Positions 36,716 through 47,746 of a stretch of DNA of 64,000 nt are shown piece after piece. A program made the position numbers and the translations under genes. Origin of the DNA: Xylaria sp. FL1777 (Eukaryota > Ascomycota > Sordariomycetes > Xylariales > Xylariaceae); contig MU400556.1 of the NCBI GenBank assembly GCA_022578965.1, positions 128,823 through 192,822 of the forward strand. Reading direction: 5' to 3'. Every line of letters begins with the position of its first letter. Position 1 is the first letter of the stretch. The notes beneath the pieces were generated by a model that was not told the DNA's origin, did not search any database, and was given only the letters and a program-made list of their open reading frames with translations.

Positions 36716-39700
36716 TCAGCGGCTCCAATTCACAACGGTGAAGTTCGGATCATGGTACCCCTGGATAGAGAGTTCGCCCGTCTGCGTGTCGTTAGGGAAT
36801 AGGGCGTACATGGTGTCCTATTGACGAAGCTGTCGTCAGTATGTTCATGAAAGAGAACGAAAAGAAAAAATTTTGGCCATTTATATATGTACATATAAGT
36901 AGACAGACACATAGACAGATAGACTAACTAGCTTTTCCACCCCGATGACACGGGTAAAGAAGATGGGCTACTTACCCAATCTATATTGTCCATGATGTTC
37001 CCCTGTGGTGGTATATTTGAATTAATTGCCTCGCCGGCACCGATACGGGCACCGGCATTCCCGCCAGCTGTTGTTATTGCCGCCGCCGCTGCCGCCGTCG
37101 CCATCGCCGTCCCTCCTACGGGCGCCGCGAGACTCGACGAGTCACTACCGTGCGGGCTCCCTGCGTTCGGCGGCAGACTCCAGAGGACCTGCCCATCCGA
37201 CACGCCCGCGAAGACCATCTGTGGTTGTGGGGGCATCGTCGGTAGTTGCGGTGGCGCATAGCTTTGCTCTGCCTTCGTTGCCCCGTTTCCACTTCCACGG
37301 GGCGGCATGTGACTTGCTCCAGTGCTTGAGTGTCCGTGTTGTTGCTGTTGTTGCTGCTGCTGATGAGGGACCTGCACTGGTTGCTGCTGTCTCGCTTGGT
37401 GCTGAGGAGGTTGGCCCGGCGGTGACGGACTCGTGCCCGCAACGGCATTGCCCGAGACCGTCGCCCGGGCAGTAGTGCTCGGGCCGCGCATCTTACGCTT
37501 GTGCATGTACACGGCGGTGCGACTCGATATCTCGGTCAGCAGATTCGTGCACTTGGTTTCTGGCGGCAGCTTGCGGTCCAGACCGAAGACATAGTCGAGG
37601 CACGACCAAATGCGGTCGGCCTCGCGGCTCTGGGGACGAAAGAACACTTCGGTGGCCAGCAGGATGGCGATCTGGAACTGGAAGTAGGCTCCCATGTACC
37701 ACGCCCAGTCCTGGAATAGGGGGTTGGTCTCGAGCTGGATGGCCAGCTCGATCACCATGATGCCCGACGTGATGAGCAGGTGGCTGAGCCGCGGCGGCAT
37801 GGGGTGCAATGCGTTGGCATAGTACGGGTGTAGCACCATGATGTGCAGCCGGTATGTCAGCATATACATGATGCACTTGGCGTAGCGCTGTTGTGGCCGC
37901 GACACGTCGAGCAAGGGGTCGTACTTCTCTGACATGCGCCGGCGGAAGTTCTCGATCTTGGTCAGCACGGCAGTGAGTGTCGTGCGCCTCGTCTCGAGCC
38001 GCCGTCGGTCGACCCAAACGGCACGCATCATCTCGTTGATCTCGAACCGGATCAGCGGCAGCGTGTTGGTCGTCCACGCGTCCGATGGCTCAGGTGGTGA
38101 CGCACCAGCCGTCGCCATCAGCTCGTCCTCGTTGCAGTTCACAGGCAGCTTCGTGTCGTAGTCCTCTCGGCGAATCACGGGCTTCGGACCCTGTGCTTCG
38201 CACGTCCGGATGTCGAGGAAGCAGAGCTGGTGCCAGACGAGACGCCGCACGTGCGTCTCCAAGGGCGTCAGCCCATAGGTTTCACCGTCACGATGCAGAC
38301 CCATGCACTCAGCCATGCGAACGGCAGCGCCCACGAGGACCGAGTGGGCTCGTGACACCTCCGCTCTACATATGGGTATCTGTGTGTTCCATCCTGTTAG
38401 TCTCATGGCCGCTGGACCAAATGGATAAACAGCTAGCTCACCATATATATGATAAACGCCTGCATCGTTTCTACCCTTGTAGTCCGCAAGAAGTTAGCTT
38501 TGCTCAGAGCCGTCTCAGTGCCCATTTTAAGGCTAGCAACCCAATTCGCCTTGGGATAACCACCTAGCTCGTGGAATACGACGTCCTCGTCCATACTGAT
38601 GATACCGCTGAACATGGTTGCGAAGATAATAGCCTGTGTGGAAGGCCGTGGCTCGAAGCCCGCCGTAATCTCCTCCCAGAACGTGGCATACGCCGCCTCC
38701 ATCGAGGGCCGGTGCGAGCAGGGCGCTATGGGATGGACCGCGCGAAAGTATCGGGTCATAAGACGGTCCGCAACATGCCGATAGGGGAGAAACTGCAGGA
38801 TATTAGGTGGCTCGCCGACTTGGCCGAAAAAGAAGCCACTCGTGGGAACTATGTGCTGGTTTGTGGGCTTCAAGAAGTCAGGCAGTGAGGCGTCCGACAT
38901 GCCATCTGGAACATCCTCAAATGAGAGCATCTGGCTCCCGCGGGACTGAGGTGGCTGGCCTCCAGTACGCTGCGCGATACCAGCTAATATCTAGATAAAA
39001 TTCTACATTAGACCATCATGTATCACTACGATGCGGGGGTTAAAATAGTATACATACCTCTTCAGATAGTCGCGGCCTGGAGAGGCCACCTATCCTCTCC
39101 GTGATGCGCATCTTTCCAATCTGGATGCCGAGATCGATCATGTCATCGGCGCCTCCGTCCGCATCATCTTCATACGTCAGATCGAGCGCGACAAGTGGCG
39201 TTGCCTCCAGATCGCGCTCATCGTCGTAACCATCCTCGACTTCGTCAGCGAGAATGCGCTGCTGCAAGGTGCTCTTGGATGTAGTAGACTTCGCTATATC
39301 GCGCTCTAATTGACGCTCTAGAGTACCCTGCTTCTCCTTGATCTCAGCAAGACGCATCTGACTCGCCTCGTCTAGGCGAGGCCCTATGTACAGGCAGTCC
39401 CGCGAGGCCTTGACACAGTTGGTGCATATCGGCGATGTCTTGCTGCATTTGAGTTTGCGTTTTCTGCACTAGAAATTGAGGATTAATGTATTGTTTCGTG
39501 TAAGGTTAAGATAATGCGAAATGCTGATGAGTTGATCCGTTAGAGAAAAAAGGGGTGAGGGGGCCATGGTGAAGAACCAACTACCTGCTGTGCGATGAGG
39601 GACGCGATACCAGGTCCGTGGGATCAAATGGAGCATGGATTGGCCTCTCACCTCTAAACAAGAGTTGATCATGCGGTTGCGCCGCCGAATAGGCTTTGTT

Positions 39701-39756
39701 TGGGCACTCGGCCGTGAAGCCGACCCAGATTCTCTACTATTCGCCATGTGGTCCAT
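36716..39756 (-). CDS. Zn2Cys6 fungal transcription factor with fungal-specific TF domain
   Basis: The predicted nuclear DNA-binding regulator has 856 aa from five exons: 39756-39652, 39468-39058, 38990-38442, 38379-36976 and 36817-36716. All joins are phase 0. The binuclear zinc cluster is C33-x2-C36-x6-C43-x6-C50-x2-C53-x6-C60, built across the first intron (SCLE|CRKRKLKC). An acidic linker follows, then the fungal-specific regulatory domain (about residues 200-480) with RMAECMGLHRDGE, LVWHQLCFLDIRTCEAQGP and IRREDYDTKLPVN. The C-terminal part is low in complexity: Gln-rich (a run of eight Gln), Pro-rich and an Ala tract. The last exon adds 33 residues ending NFTVVNWSR; its upstream donor TTGG|GTAAGT is strong. 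Targets are unknown. The downstream end converges on leashin, about 1.1 kb apart. Family call is firm; individual identity is not recognised. Confidence 0.9.
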
Positions 39757-39759
39757 GTT

Positions 39760-41563
39760 GATTATGATTCGTCTCGTTTATCGTTCTTGCGTGGCAATTA
39801 ATGCATGCACACTTCTCTAGCTCCAACTGTTTCTGCCTCTGCCTCTGCTTCTACTTCTGCTTCCGCTGGTGCTGCTCCTCGATGCGCCGTCCGTGTTGTG
39901 CTTTGCCGATGGCTTGGATGGCGTTGTTCTCGATGCTCTCATAGGCTGCTCTCCTTTGCCCGCCCCTCCCTGATCTCATCTCAGGTGAAGGTCTCGCTCC
40001 GCCTACAAATCCACCGGGGCGGTACGAAGTGAAATTAAATGCAAGTGAACAACCCACTCGAGCTCAACAGCTGATAGTATATCTTCTAGTGCTTCTGAGC
40101 AGAAATACGGGCGTAAATTCTACGGATTTGAAGGGGCAAGAGAGAGCAGGCCAGTCGTTGCATGTCCCCGGGTATATAAAGACAATCCAGACACGGCGAA
40201 AAACAAGGTAGCCGGTCACTACAAAATGAGGGACCAGTGCGTTGATCCCGGAGTGCACCGAAGGGGGGCTTTTTTTGAGGTAATACCAGCGATCCCCTTG
40301 CTTGGCTCTGCAGAAATACACGCTCCATCAACATAACATCGGTGTGGCCATTCGACGCCTGGTTTACTCCCTCGAAGACGATGCGATGCTAGCCCAGGGT
40401 TTCAAGTTCAGAAGAGTGCAGTGCGTACTATCCCTCGCTCTGCTCAATACAATCGTTGTCGCCTTCTAAGTCGAACGAGGACGCTATGTCAACCGGAGTG
40501 AAACACACGAGGAGGGGCGCTGGCGAAGGGCCATTGTCGGGGACAGGACGAGGTGCCATGGGCGCGCCGACTGCCAGCGCTGTCAGTACATTGTTACTAG
40601 GCTAGTGCTAGATGGGCGGGCGAGCGAGCGACAACTGGAGCATCGGAACCCAACACCCCCTGCCCCTCCAATCTACTAGTAGTGCGGTGTTGCGGCACTG
40701 CCGTACTACGATGGTGCGCCGCTGCTGCTGCTGCGAGTGGCCTCCCCGGGTTCGTGGTGACACGGGAGGGGTTTGCCCTATTTGCTGCTGGGACAGAGCG
40801 CGCGCGAAATGGGAGAGAAGACGCCGGCAAACGCCGGCAGCAGACAAAGAGGAGACGGTTGTCTGTCAGTGAGGCGAGTCAGCAGAGTCGATGCTGTGGC
40901 GTGGCAGCCCGTTCGCAGCCACTTGCTACACAGAGCTGCGACGGCGACGCCATCGTCCTCTCTGACGATCCGGCATATCCCGGCCACGGCTGGCACAGAG
41001 AGGCCCGTCTCTCTGGGACTGCAATGGCGGTCAGAGGTCGCTGGCTGTATCGCCGACCAGGGAGCCCTCCTGACTAATGGCCGATGGGCAATCCCCGAAG
41101 GAGTGTTGACGCTATGCCGGACTGCGTAGTTTATACGACGGGCAGTCCTCGAAAGCACCAGTTGGTGTCTCACGTCGCGCTCCTATTATATGTTGTACCG
41201 GATCGAGATAAGGTCAGTCGACCTCCACTTCAAGCTTGTCTGAGAGCTGTGCACTGTCCACTGGCCAGGGTTCGATTGTCCAGACCCGACTGCTGTGTAA
41301 CCCAGCACGGCGTCAGAGTCATTCGTCTTAGCAAGCACTCAGCTGTCGGGCACCAGTTGTTGCTCCTAGTTGCTCCTCTTGTGCGGCCAATGTGGCCCAC
41401 CATCTAGTCGTCTTCAGAGCCTGGCCCGGCAACAACTGATGCCTACCTAGGGTTCGTTATGACATAATTTATTGGATTGCTATATACATGACAAGGACCA
41501 TCGCGTCTTCATATCTGACGCGTCTTGCCTTAGTAGTCCCAAACCACTTCACTCCGATATTTG
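39760..41563. other. Intergenic region, partly GC-rich, no gene seen
   Basis: From about 40600 to 41150 the sequence is GC-rich and stays open in several frames on both strands (up to 131 codons). None shows domain-like composition or splice partners, so I read these as chance frames. A pyrimidine-rich tract (CTGCCTCTGC-like) at about 39826-39880 lies just upstream of the Zn2Cys6 gene. Confidence 0.4.
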
Positions 41564-43597
41564 TCACCTAACCCCAAAGTTGGACTCCCTTCGCCCTTGC
41601 ATCGCCATTGCTATGCGATGGGCTGCTTCTCGGCCCATTTGCCGATGGATGATATACACAACATACCGCAATCGCGAGCTAATTCCTGGTTGGCCCTCTG
41701 CAAGCTGTCTCGTGACGTTGTGAACGAGGGCCCGCAAAAAGGAGCGAGGGAGTTTAGTGTTGTGTCTCTCCAAGTTGAGGTAACAATTCATCATCACGGT
41801 CAACGCTTTCCGCTTCGTGATATACGGTGACAGCCCGGTGACAATGCCCACTGCAGCTATTTTTGTCTTCTTATAATGGTCGATCCCCTTAAGTCGGCCT
41901 CGTCGACGCTGGACCCCAAATTCTTGACCTGGTATTTTGAGTGTTCTCCAAAGCTTTGCATATTCAAACTGAGGCGACCAGGTAAGAATCTCTAATGCTC
42001 TGAAGCCAAATTTAGATTCCCAGAATGACATTTTACGTCTCCGACTCTCTTCGTAGAGACAGAGAATATCGATAGCCGCCAGTGGCTTTCGCATTCCTAA
42101 TGCTAGGATTGCTAATTGACAGGGTTCTCTTCGCCAGCGATGGATGGCCCCTTTCGCTAATAAACCGACGTGAGTCTCGCGGCCAATAGCATGCAGGAAT
42201 TTGCTGAGCTGTCTAGTACGATGAAATTGACAAGTCTTCCATAGCGCAGTACCCAGCAGACGGTAGCTTATTGTATTGTCAAACTTCAAGATTTTGCAGA
42301 TATCTGTATAGCGATAGAGGGGAGATTGGCTATTAGTCCACACCAGAAACAGCCGGCAGATCTCAGAATTTGTCAGAGGTTGTGTAACTAGGCCAGCTTC
42401 CAGAACAATACAGGCTTGAGCAAGATAGTCTTGGTCTACACCTGGTAGCCGAGCAAGAAGCAGGAGCCAACTAAAGCGGGCGTCTAGATAATTCACACCA
42501 TCGACACTCTTATACCCTGTGACCATTTTAGTAGCATCATCAAGGACGAAGCGAAGTTCAGGTTCTCCAAGACTTTTCAAGGATGCAGCCATCTTCGCAG
42601 TCTGTCGTACCAAAGTTGCCCGCGTCTTAGCTCGCCCCAGAGCGCTGACAAATTTGTCCAAGTATTCTAGAATGCCTGGCGAAACTACCTTTAGAGATGG
42701 CCTAGGAACACATGCAATGGCCTTTGTGAAAACACGCATGGTGTTCATCTGAATTGTGCTCACTCCACGAAGAATGCTAATCCACGCAACGTAGTCGAAG
42801 GAAGCAGTTTCGTCGATCCTGCCCTTAGATATGCCTTCTATCGTTGCCTCAAGAAGAAGTAGTCTGAATCCCTCAATCGTCTTGGACTCATAGGCATTAA
42901 TCAGTTTTACGCTTAAGCCTTCGCCGATGCCCGTTAGAACCTTGTCGATCGCCTCGCCATGGAACAGCCCCTCTCTCAAAGCTTGCCGCCAGCTATCACA
43001 GAGCAAGGAGAAGCGTAACGAAATTCCGACACTATTCGTCTTATCCTGAGATAATGAATCCAGAGCGGCGTCAATGACGTCAAGGGGAGTGCTATTGACA
43101 TCCCATGGAATGGTCGGCGGTGACTCTGCGACTCCACTTAATGTAACGTCTGGTGGTAGCAGTGTTTGATCGAGTTTCTGAAGGTCATCTGTGGCGGGAG
43201 TGCGTGAAGGAAGAAGCGATCGCATAGAGCTTAACACGGAATCGGAGAGTGTTCGCCTCTCTACGGTGTTCGTGCTCTGTCGGTTTCTTGCGTTCGGGGG
43301 CGTCGGGGGCGTCCATTTCCACTGGGTCAAGTCTACTAGGTTTGATAGCTGCCATATCGGCGCAGCGGGATGTGACTCTCCAAAGTGTAATTCTCCCATA
43401 CGTCTCTTCGCGAGCCGTTTTCTATGCTCCATCGGCCCGGGGACGGAGGATCCGTAGCGCGCACTGGTCCGAAATGTCGCAACATATCGCTCGAAAGCCG
43501 ATGCAAGCAAGCTGTCTGGTACCCATATGCTGTCATGATGAGGCTGGAAGCGGCGACGAACGGCTTGATAGCATTGCGAGCTTGGCGATACGGCCAT
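41564..43597 (-). CDS. Helix-rich 677-aa protein of unknown function
   Basis: I do not recognise a named family. The frame is one long exon. The N-terminal 120 residues are basic and end with WQLSNLVDLTQWKW, which looks conserved. From about residue 175 onward the protein is a succession of amphipathic helices (for example FRLLLLEATIEGIS, ARFSWLLLLARLPG, YRLLGTALWKTCQF, CQLAILALGM) without obvious catalytic motifs, resembling organellar helical-repeat proteins. The C-terminus is rich in Arg and Lys. The frame stays open upstream of the chosen ATG for about 35 more codons without another ATG, back to a stop just beside a possible acceptor (TTGATAG|C near 43703), so a small first exon may be missing. 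A mitochondrial role is only a guess. It is divergent from HEM12 with a 505-bp shared promoter region. Confidence 0.65.
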   Translation of the reverse strand: MAVSPSSQCYQAVRRRFQPHHDSIWVPDSLLASAFERYVATFRTSARYGSSVPGPMEHRKRLAKRRMGELHFGESHPAAPIWQLSNLVDLTQWKWTPPTPPNARNRQSTNTVERRTLSDSVLSSMRSLLPSRTPATDDLQKLDQTLLPPDVTLSGVAESPPTIPWDVNSTPLDVIDAALDSLSQDKTNSVGISLRFSLLCDSWRQALREGLFHGEAIDKVLTGIGEGLSVKLINAYESKTIEGFRLLLLEATIEGISKGRIDETASFDYVAWISILRGVSTIQMNTMRVFTKAIACVPRPSLKVVSPGILEYLDKFVSALGRAKTRATLVRQTAKMAASLKSLGEPELRFVLDDATKMVTGYKSVDGVNYLDARFSWLLLLARLPGVDQDYLAQACIVLEAGLVTQPLTNSEICRLFLVWTNSQSPLYRYTDICKILKFDNTISYRLLGTALWKTCQFHRTRQLSKFLHAIGRETHVGLLAKGAIHRWRREPCQLAILALGMRKPLAAIDILCLYEESRRRKMSFWESKFGFRALEILTWSPQFEYAKLWRTLKIPGQEFGVQRRRGRLKGIDHYKKTKIAAVGIVTGLSPYITKRKALTVMMNCYLNLERHNTKLPRSFLRALVHNVTRQLAEGQPGISSRLRYVVYIIHRQMGREAAHRIAMAMQGRRESNFGVR

Positions 43598-43704
43598 GGA
43601 CGCGCGCGTCTTGTCAAGGGCAATTCCGTCCTCCGAGTCGGTTATCGTAGTATTGGTGGCTTTAGAGGGGCCATTGAAGGTATAGCGCAGCAGGTAACGC
43701 TATC

Positions 43705-44102
43705 AAGATATTAAGAGACGACAGCAAGAATTGTGAAATTCTTCGATGAACAAACCAATTATCGTCAACATCGGCAAAATTTAGAGCTTGGAAGGGCTCT
43801 CACAGTACAGCAACCCTGACGGGGTAGATCTAACCCATGTAAGTATCCTGGTCTGGACTAGCCTACCTAGGTTAGAAAGGTGGTTATGTGGCTGTGATGC
43901 TGTGGCTTAAGCGTATGGATAGGTATCACGGACTTAATCTAGGCTCTCGACAGGTGGCTTGACTTATAGGTAGTGGATAGCAGGGGCTCATCCCACTATT
44001 AACTCTTCTCCATCCGGCGGGGAGCTTGAGTTGCTACTATATATACAATAATTTCTCTTCAATCGTGGCCCTCCGAGCAGAACTCAGGGCCAATCTCACA
44101 CA
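43705..44102. promoter_or_regulatory. Shared promoter region between the 677-aa gene and HEM12
   Basis: The two genes point away from each other across about 500 bp. The HEM12 side has a TATA-like run; I see no clear element for the other gene. Confidence 0.4.
44036..44050 (+). promoter_or_regulatory. TATA-like element of HEM12
   Basis: ACTATATATACAATA lies about 55-65 bp upstream of the HEM12 ATG at 44103 and is followed by a TTCTCTTC pyrimidine patch, a common fungal start-site setting. Confidence 0.45.
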
Positions 44103-45387
44103 ATGGTTCATGAATTCCCCCCCTTGAAGAACGACTTAGTCCTAAGGACAGCCTGGGGTGCGTGACCCCGAGCAATCTGAGTGGCCCAAGCTGTCGCTGA
44201 GTGTGGCCGCAGGTCAAAATGTAGAACGAGCACCCATCTGGATCATGAGACAAGGTATGAACGGCCCCCATCACCTTGTCGCCAATTGAGCCGCATCGTT
44301 GTTAGACCTCTGTCCGGCTAACCACCGCGAAGCCGGTCGCTATCTTCCCGAATATCACGAAGCCAAAGGCAGCCGCGACTTCTTCGAGTGCTGTCGCGAT
44401 CCCGAGGTCGCCTCAACTCTGACGCTGCAGCCCATTGAGCGTTTCGCTGGCCTCCTCGATGCCTCCATCATCTTCTCCGATATCCTCGTTATCCCGCAGG
44501 CTATGGGGATGATCGTCGAGATGGTCGACAAGAAGGGCCCGCATTTCCCCGATCCTCTAAAGTCCCCCGACGATGGCCAGTACGCCAAAGTCCTCAACAA
44601 GAATGTCGACGTCGCAGCCGAGCTCGACTACGTATACAAAGCTATAACACTAACGAGGAAGAAGCTGGATGGCCGTGTACCACTAATTGGGTTTTGCGGA
44701 GCCCCGTGGACCCTGTTCTGTTACATGGTGGAGGGCGGTGGCACGAAACTGTTTATTGAGAGTAAAAAATGGATATACAAGTACCCGAATGAGACGCGCG
44801 CCTTGCTGCAGAAAATATCCGAGATCTGTGTCGAGTATCTCGCGTTACAAGTCCAAGCCGGAGCTCAGGTACGGGTTATACATCGGATCCACGGGTGATC
44901 TAAGCTAATCTTGGGATATTAGATGATCCAAGTCTTCGATTCATGGGCTGGCGAGCTATCGCCCGCAACGTTCAAGAAGTTCAGCGAACCTTACCTTGCC
45001 TATATCGCTCAGCAGTTGTCTAGTAAGCTGAAAGAGATGGGCTTAGACATCGTTCCTATGATTGTGTTCGCTAAGGGGGCAAATCAGTCGCTTGATTCTG
45101 TTTGCAATTTAGGATACAATGTTGTAGGGCTAGACTGGCTTGTAGATCCAGCTGACGCAGTAAAACTTCGGGGAGATCGCAAAATTGTATTTCAAGGCAA
45201 TGCAGACCCCGGCGTTCTATATGGCTCGAAAGAGTCCATATCAGAAACTGTAAAGCTAATGGTTCAAGGCTTCGGAGGCGGCAAAGGGGGCTGGATCGCC
45301 AACCTTGGGCACGGCATCACGCCCTTTGTGAAGCCAGAAGATCTAAAATTCTATCTGGAAGAGATACAACGCCTAAGCAGCAAATAG
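44103..45387 (+). CDS. HEM12: Uroporphyrinogen decarboxylase (heme biosynthesis)
   Basis: It catalyses decarboxylation of the four acetate side chains of uroporphyrinogen III to give coproporphyrinogen III, in the cytosol. Four exons, 44103-44157, 44213-44254, 44333-44868 and 44923-45387, join in frame to 365 aa, the usual length. Introns are 55, 78 and 54 bp; the second has a GGCTAACC branch site. The first family signature is completed only by splicing: [14 protein letters not shown], with R31 and R35 as the substrate-binding arginines. D82 in IIFSDIL matches the catalytic aspartate. The second signature is [18 protein letters not shown], and H341 in NLGHGI matches the conserved active-site histidine. 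The start [19 protein letters not shown] fits fungal homologues. It is divergent from the 677-aa gene and convergent with the GNAT gene 145 bp downstream. Function is secure. Confidence 0.97.
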
Positions 45388-45532
45388 GATCTGAAGTAGT
45401 CCTTGCGAATAGATATAGAGCTCTTACGCATTTATTCATCTGGAAAGCTCTGGTCCAAGTTCAAACGACTCCTAGGTCACAATCAGAAAAAATGCCTTCT
45501 TATAAAAAAAACGGAATACAGACTGGGTCAAC

Positions 45533-46793
45533 TCACCAGGATATTTGCCACCTCACTTGGCCGTTTAGACTTCTACACACACCACGGCTCTGAATATTAT
45601 CTGGAGCCACATCGGCCCAGCCGTAGTAGTCACTGCCACCGTAGTTTCTTAAATGATCTCTCAGAACCTTGACCGCCACAGCCTTCGCGATACCTCTCCC
45701 CCGGTACGGCTCCTCGCAGTGGAGGCTACTTAACGAGGAATCCGGACCTAAATACTCATGGTTAAACTGCTCCGTCAAATATCCAAGTAGAAATTCACGT
45801 CACTGAAAAAAAGGTGCACTTACCGAGAAACGCCCACGCAATCGGCGTCCCATCATCCAAGTATAACGCCGTGCTAGCCAACAATTTCATGGTACGCCTG
45901 TGCGCAATCATCAGCAAGTTATCCAATAGTCCCAATATCCGCAACATCACGAGAGGAAGGAAGAAGCGGCAAACGTACTCTCTACGCGGTATCTTCGTCC
46001 GCGAGATCGTAAATGCAATATCCTCCTTCCGAACAACATCCCACGCCCACCGCCGCCCCCCATCATCGCCCAAGACCTCAGGCAACCCGACGTCGGGCAG
46101 CTCACCGACCTCGAAGATCCACTTGTCGTACAGCCCGGTCGAGACGAGCGCCATGCCGACCTCGGGCGCCACGAGCCGCTCCCGCAGCACCTCGTTGAGG
46201 TTCCCGACGAGGATAGTCGGGAACTCGCGCTCCGCCGCGCGCGCGGACGCGGGCGCGAAATAGAGGTCCTGCTGGCGCTTGACCTCGCGGAGCAGGGCCA
46301 CGGCGCAGGCCGTCTCTTCGCGTTCTCGCTCCGGGTCCTTCGGACCCTCCTTTCCCTCCAATCCGTACATCCGCGCTTCCATGGACGAGTAAATCCACAG
46401 TTCCGTCTCCGGACCGCGCGAGAGATCCAGGTACGCCGCCGCGAAGGGGGCTTGTTCTTCGCTCGCCGTCCTCCCGTTCCTCTTCTCCGTCTCTTCTTTC
46501 CCCGCCGCCGTCTTTACCTCTGCATCTCCATCGCCAGCACCAGCACCAGCTTCAGCTTCAGCATGGTTAGTAGAACCGCCAAGATCAAGAATATGACGAT
46601 GATGGTAGTCCTCAAGCGAAAGCCGCGAGGACCACAAAATCCTCGCGTGTTCCGTGATACCCCCCGGGAACCTCGCGGCGAACTGCAGCCTCCGGATCAG
46701 AGGCAGCGTGAGCAGGGGGTGGGACCTCGCGAGGAGCTCGACGAGTTTCTCCGGCGGTGTCGTGTACACGGCTACTTGGGGAGCCATGGTCAA
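45533..46793 (-). CDS. GNAT-fold acyltransferase-like protein
   Basis: Two exons, 46793-45824 and 45747-45533, join in frame across a 76-bp intron (CTCG|GTAAGT ... TTTAG|GTCCG) to 394 aa. A second ATG two codons in is equally possible. The C-terminal part carries the GNAT acetyl-CoA-binding pattern: AWAFLG-PDSSLSSLHCEEPYRGRGIAK (strand, then the R-G-R-G pyrophosphate loop and helix), followed by ADVAPDNIQSRGVCRSLNG, the usual 'stand-in-line' end of this fold. The pattern appears only after splicing. The N-terminal half has a conserved-looking start (PLIRRLQFAARFPGG), then a low-complexity Ala/Gly/Glu insertion at about residues 75-115 that is GC-rich and probably variable. Substrate is unknown; glycine N-acyltransferase-like or FR47-like members are the nearest relatives I can name. 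Confidence 0.8.
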
Positions 46794-46799
46794 ACTAAT

Positions 46800-47740
46800 C
46801 TATCTATCCTATTCTCTCCACTCTCTCGGCAGGAAAAGAAAGGGAGTCCAGGTTTTCCTTGCTGGCCCCCGCGGAATCGCTAGGGCGCAGAATGTCGTCG
46901 CCTAGTTTGCGCAACTAGATAGTTGCGAGTGGGTATATCTCAGAGTGGATCTTGGCGGTCGCATTCGAGAGCTTTCTTAACTGGGACGAAAGCCGCCGCG
47001 ATAGAGAGGTTATTTACCTGATACAGAACAGGATTTCCGATGGGGTATTATCCGCAATTCAGCTATTGTAGCTAGATAATCAGATGCAATTATGTGAACT
47101 AATGAAGAGATGAGAGAACAAATATATCTCGTGCGAATTCTTAATTCGTCCCATTTATAAGTAATCTCGAATTGTTAAGTAGCCCTTCTCCTATACAACG
47201 GTCAATGAGTCACGACATTTCACCGGCACCGGAAATTCGCATCATGACAGGGTTGTGGACAACACTCGAATTATTTGGACACCACAGGGTCTGGCCGGCA
47301 TTGATATGTAATGAACATTGTTGCTATCTCCTCTCATCAATAACTTTCACATAACACCGACCACAGCATATACTGATATACCGCGATGTAGTTGTCAGTA
47401 TTGTCTTTGATCCCCCGCCGCAAAGAAATAAACCCGCCAAACTCCATACTCTCAAACTAGGGTAGTCGTAAAAAATCCCACAATGACAGTGCCGAGTGAA
47501 CACTGAAGTTTATGAAAGGCACGCCTAACTCAATGAGATGAGAGCAACGAGCGCCCCGAAAAGAGCACCCAAAACATTCCGTTCCCTCATTGTTACAATA
47601 AACCCAGTGGGTGATTCCCAACAACCCCAAATTTAATCACTCAGAACCACCGATTTCCCTGAATAGCCGTCCCCTCCCGTCCCCTCCCGTCCCGAGACAC
47701 GGCCGGTCGCAGAAACAAACGCCACAGTAGTATTCTTCAT
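46800..47740. other. Intergenic region, no gene seen
   Basis: It should contain the promoter of the GNAT gene and the 3' flank of the GRGG-repeat gene. GTCCCCTCCC is repeated near 47680. Only short overlapping frames are present. Confidence 0.45.
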
Positions 47741-47746
47741 TGACTC

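Noticed and set aside
37026..38161. Plus-strand frames opposite the Zn2Cys6 gene
   Set aside because: They are antisense shadows of its GC-rich fourth exon.
40597..41173. Several overlapping frames up to 131 codons on both strands
   Set aside because: GC-rich DNA with few stops; no domain, no splice partners, and competing frames in both directions.
41265..41285. GGTTCGATTG resembling a tRNA B box
   Set aside because: The final C of the B box is missing, and I found no A box or cloverleaf around it.
44058..44274. Minus-strand frame over the HEM12 5' end
   Set aside because: It overlaps the first two HEM12 exons, which are confirmed by the spliced URO-D signature.
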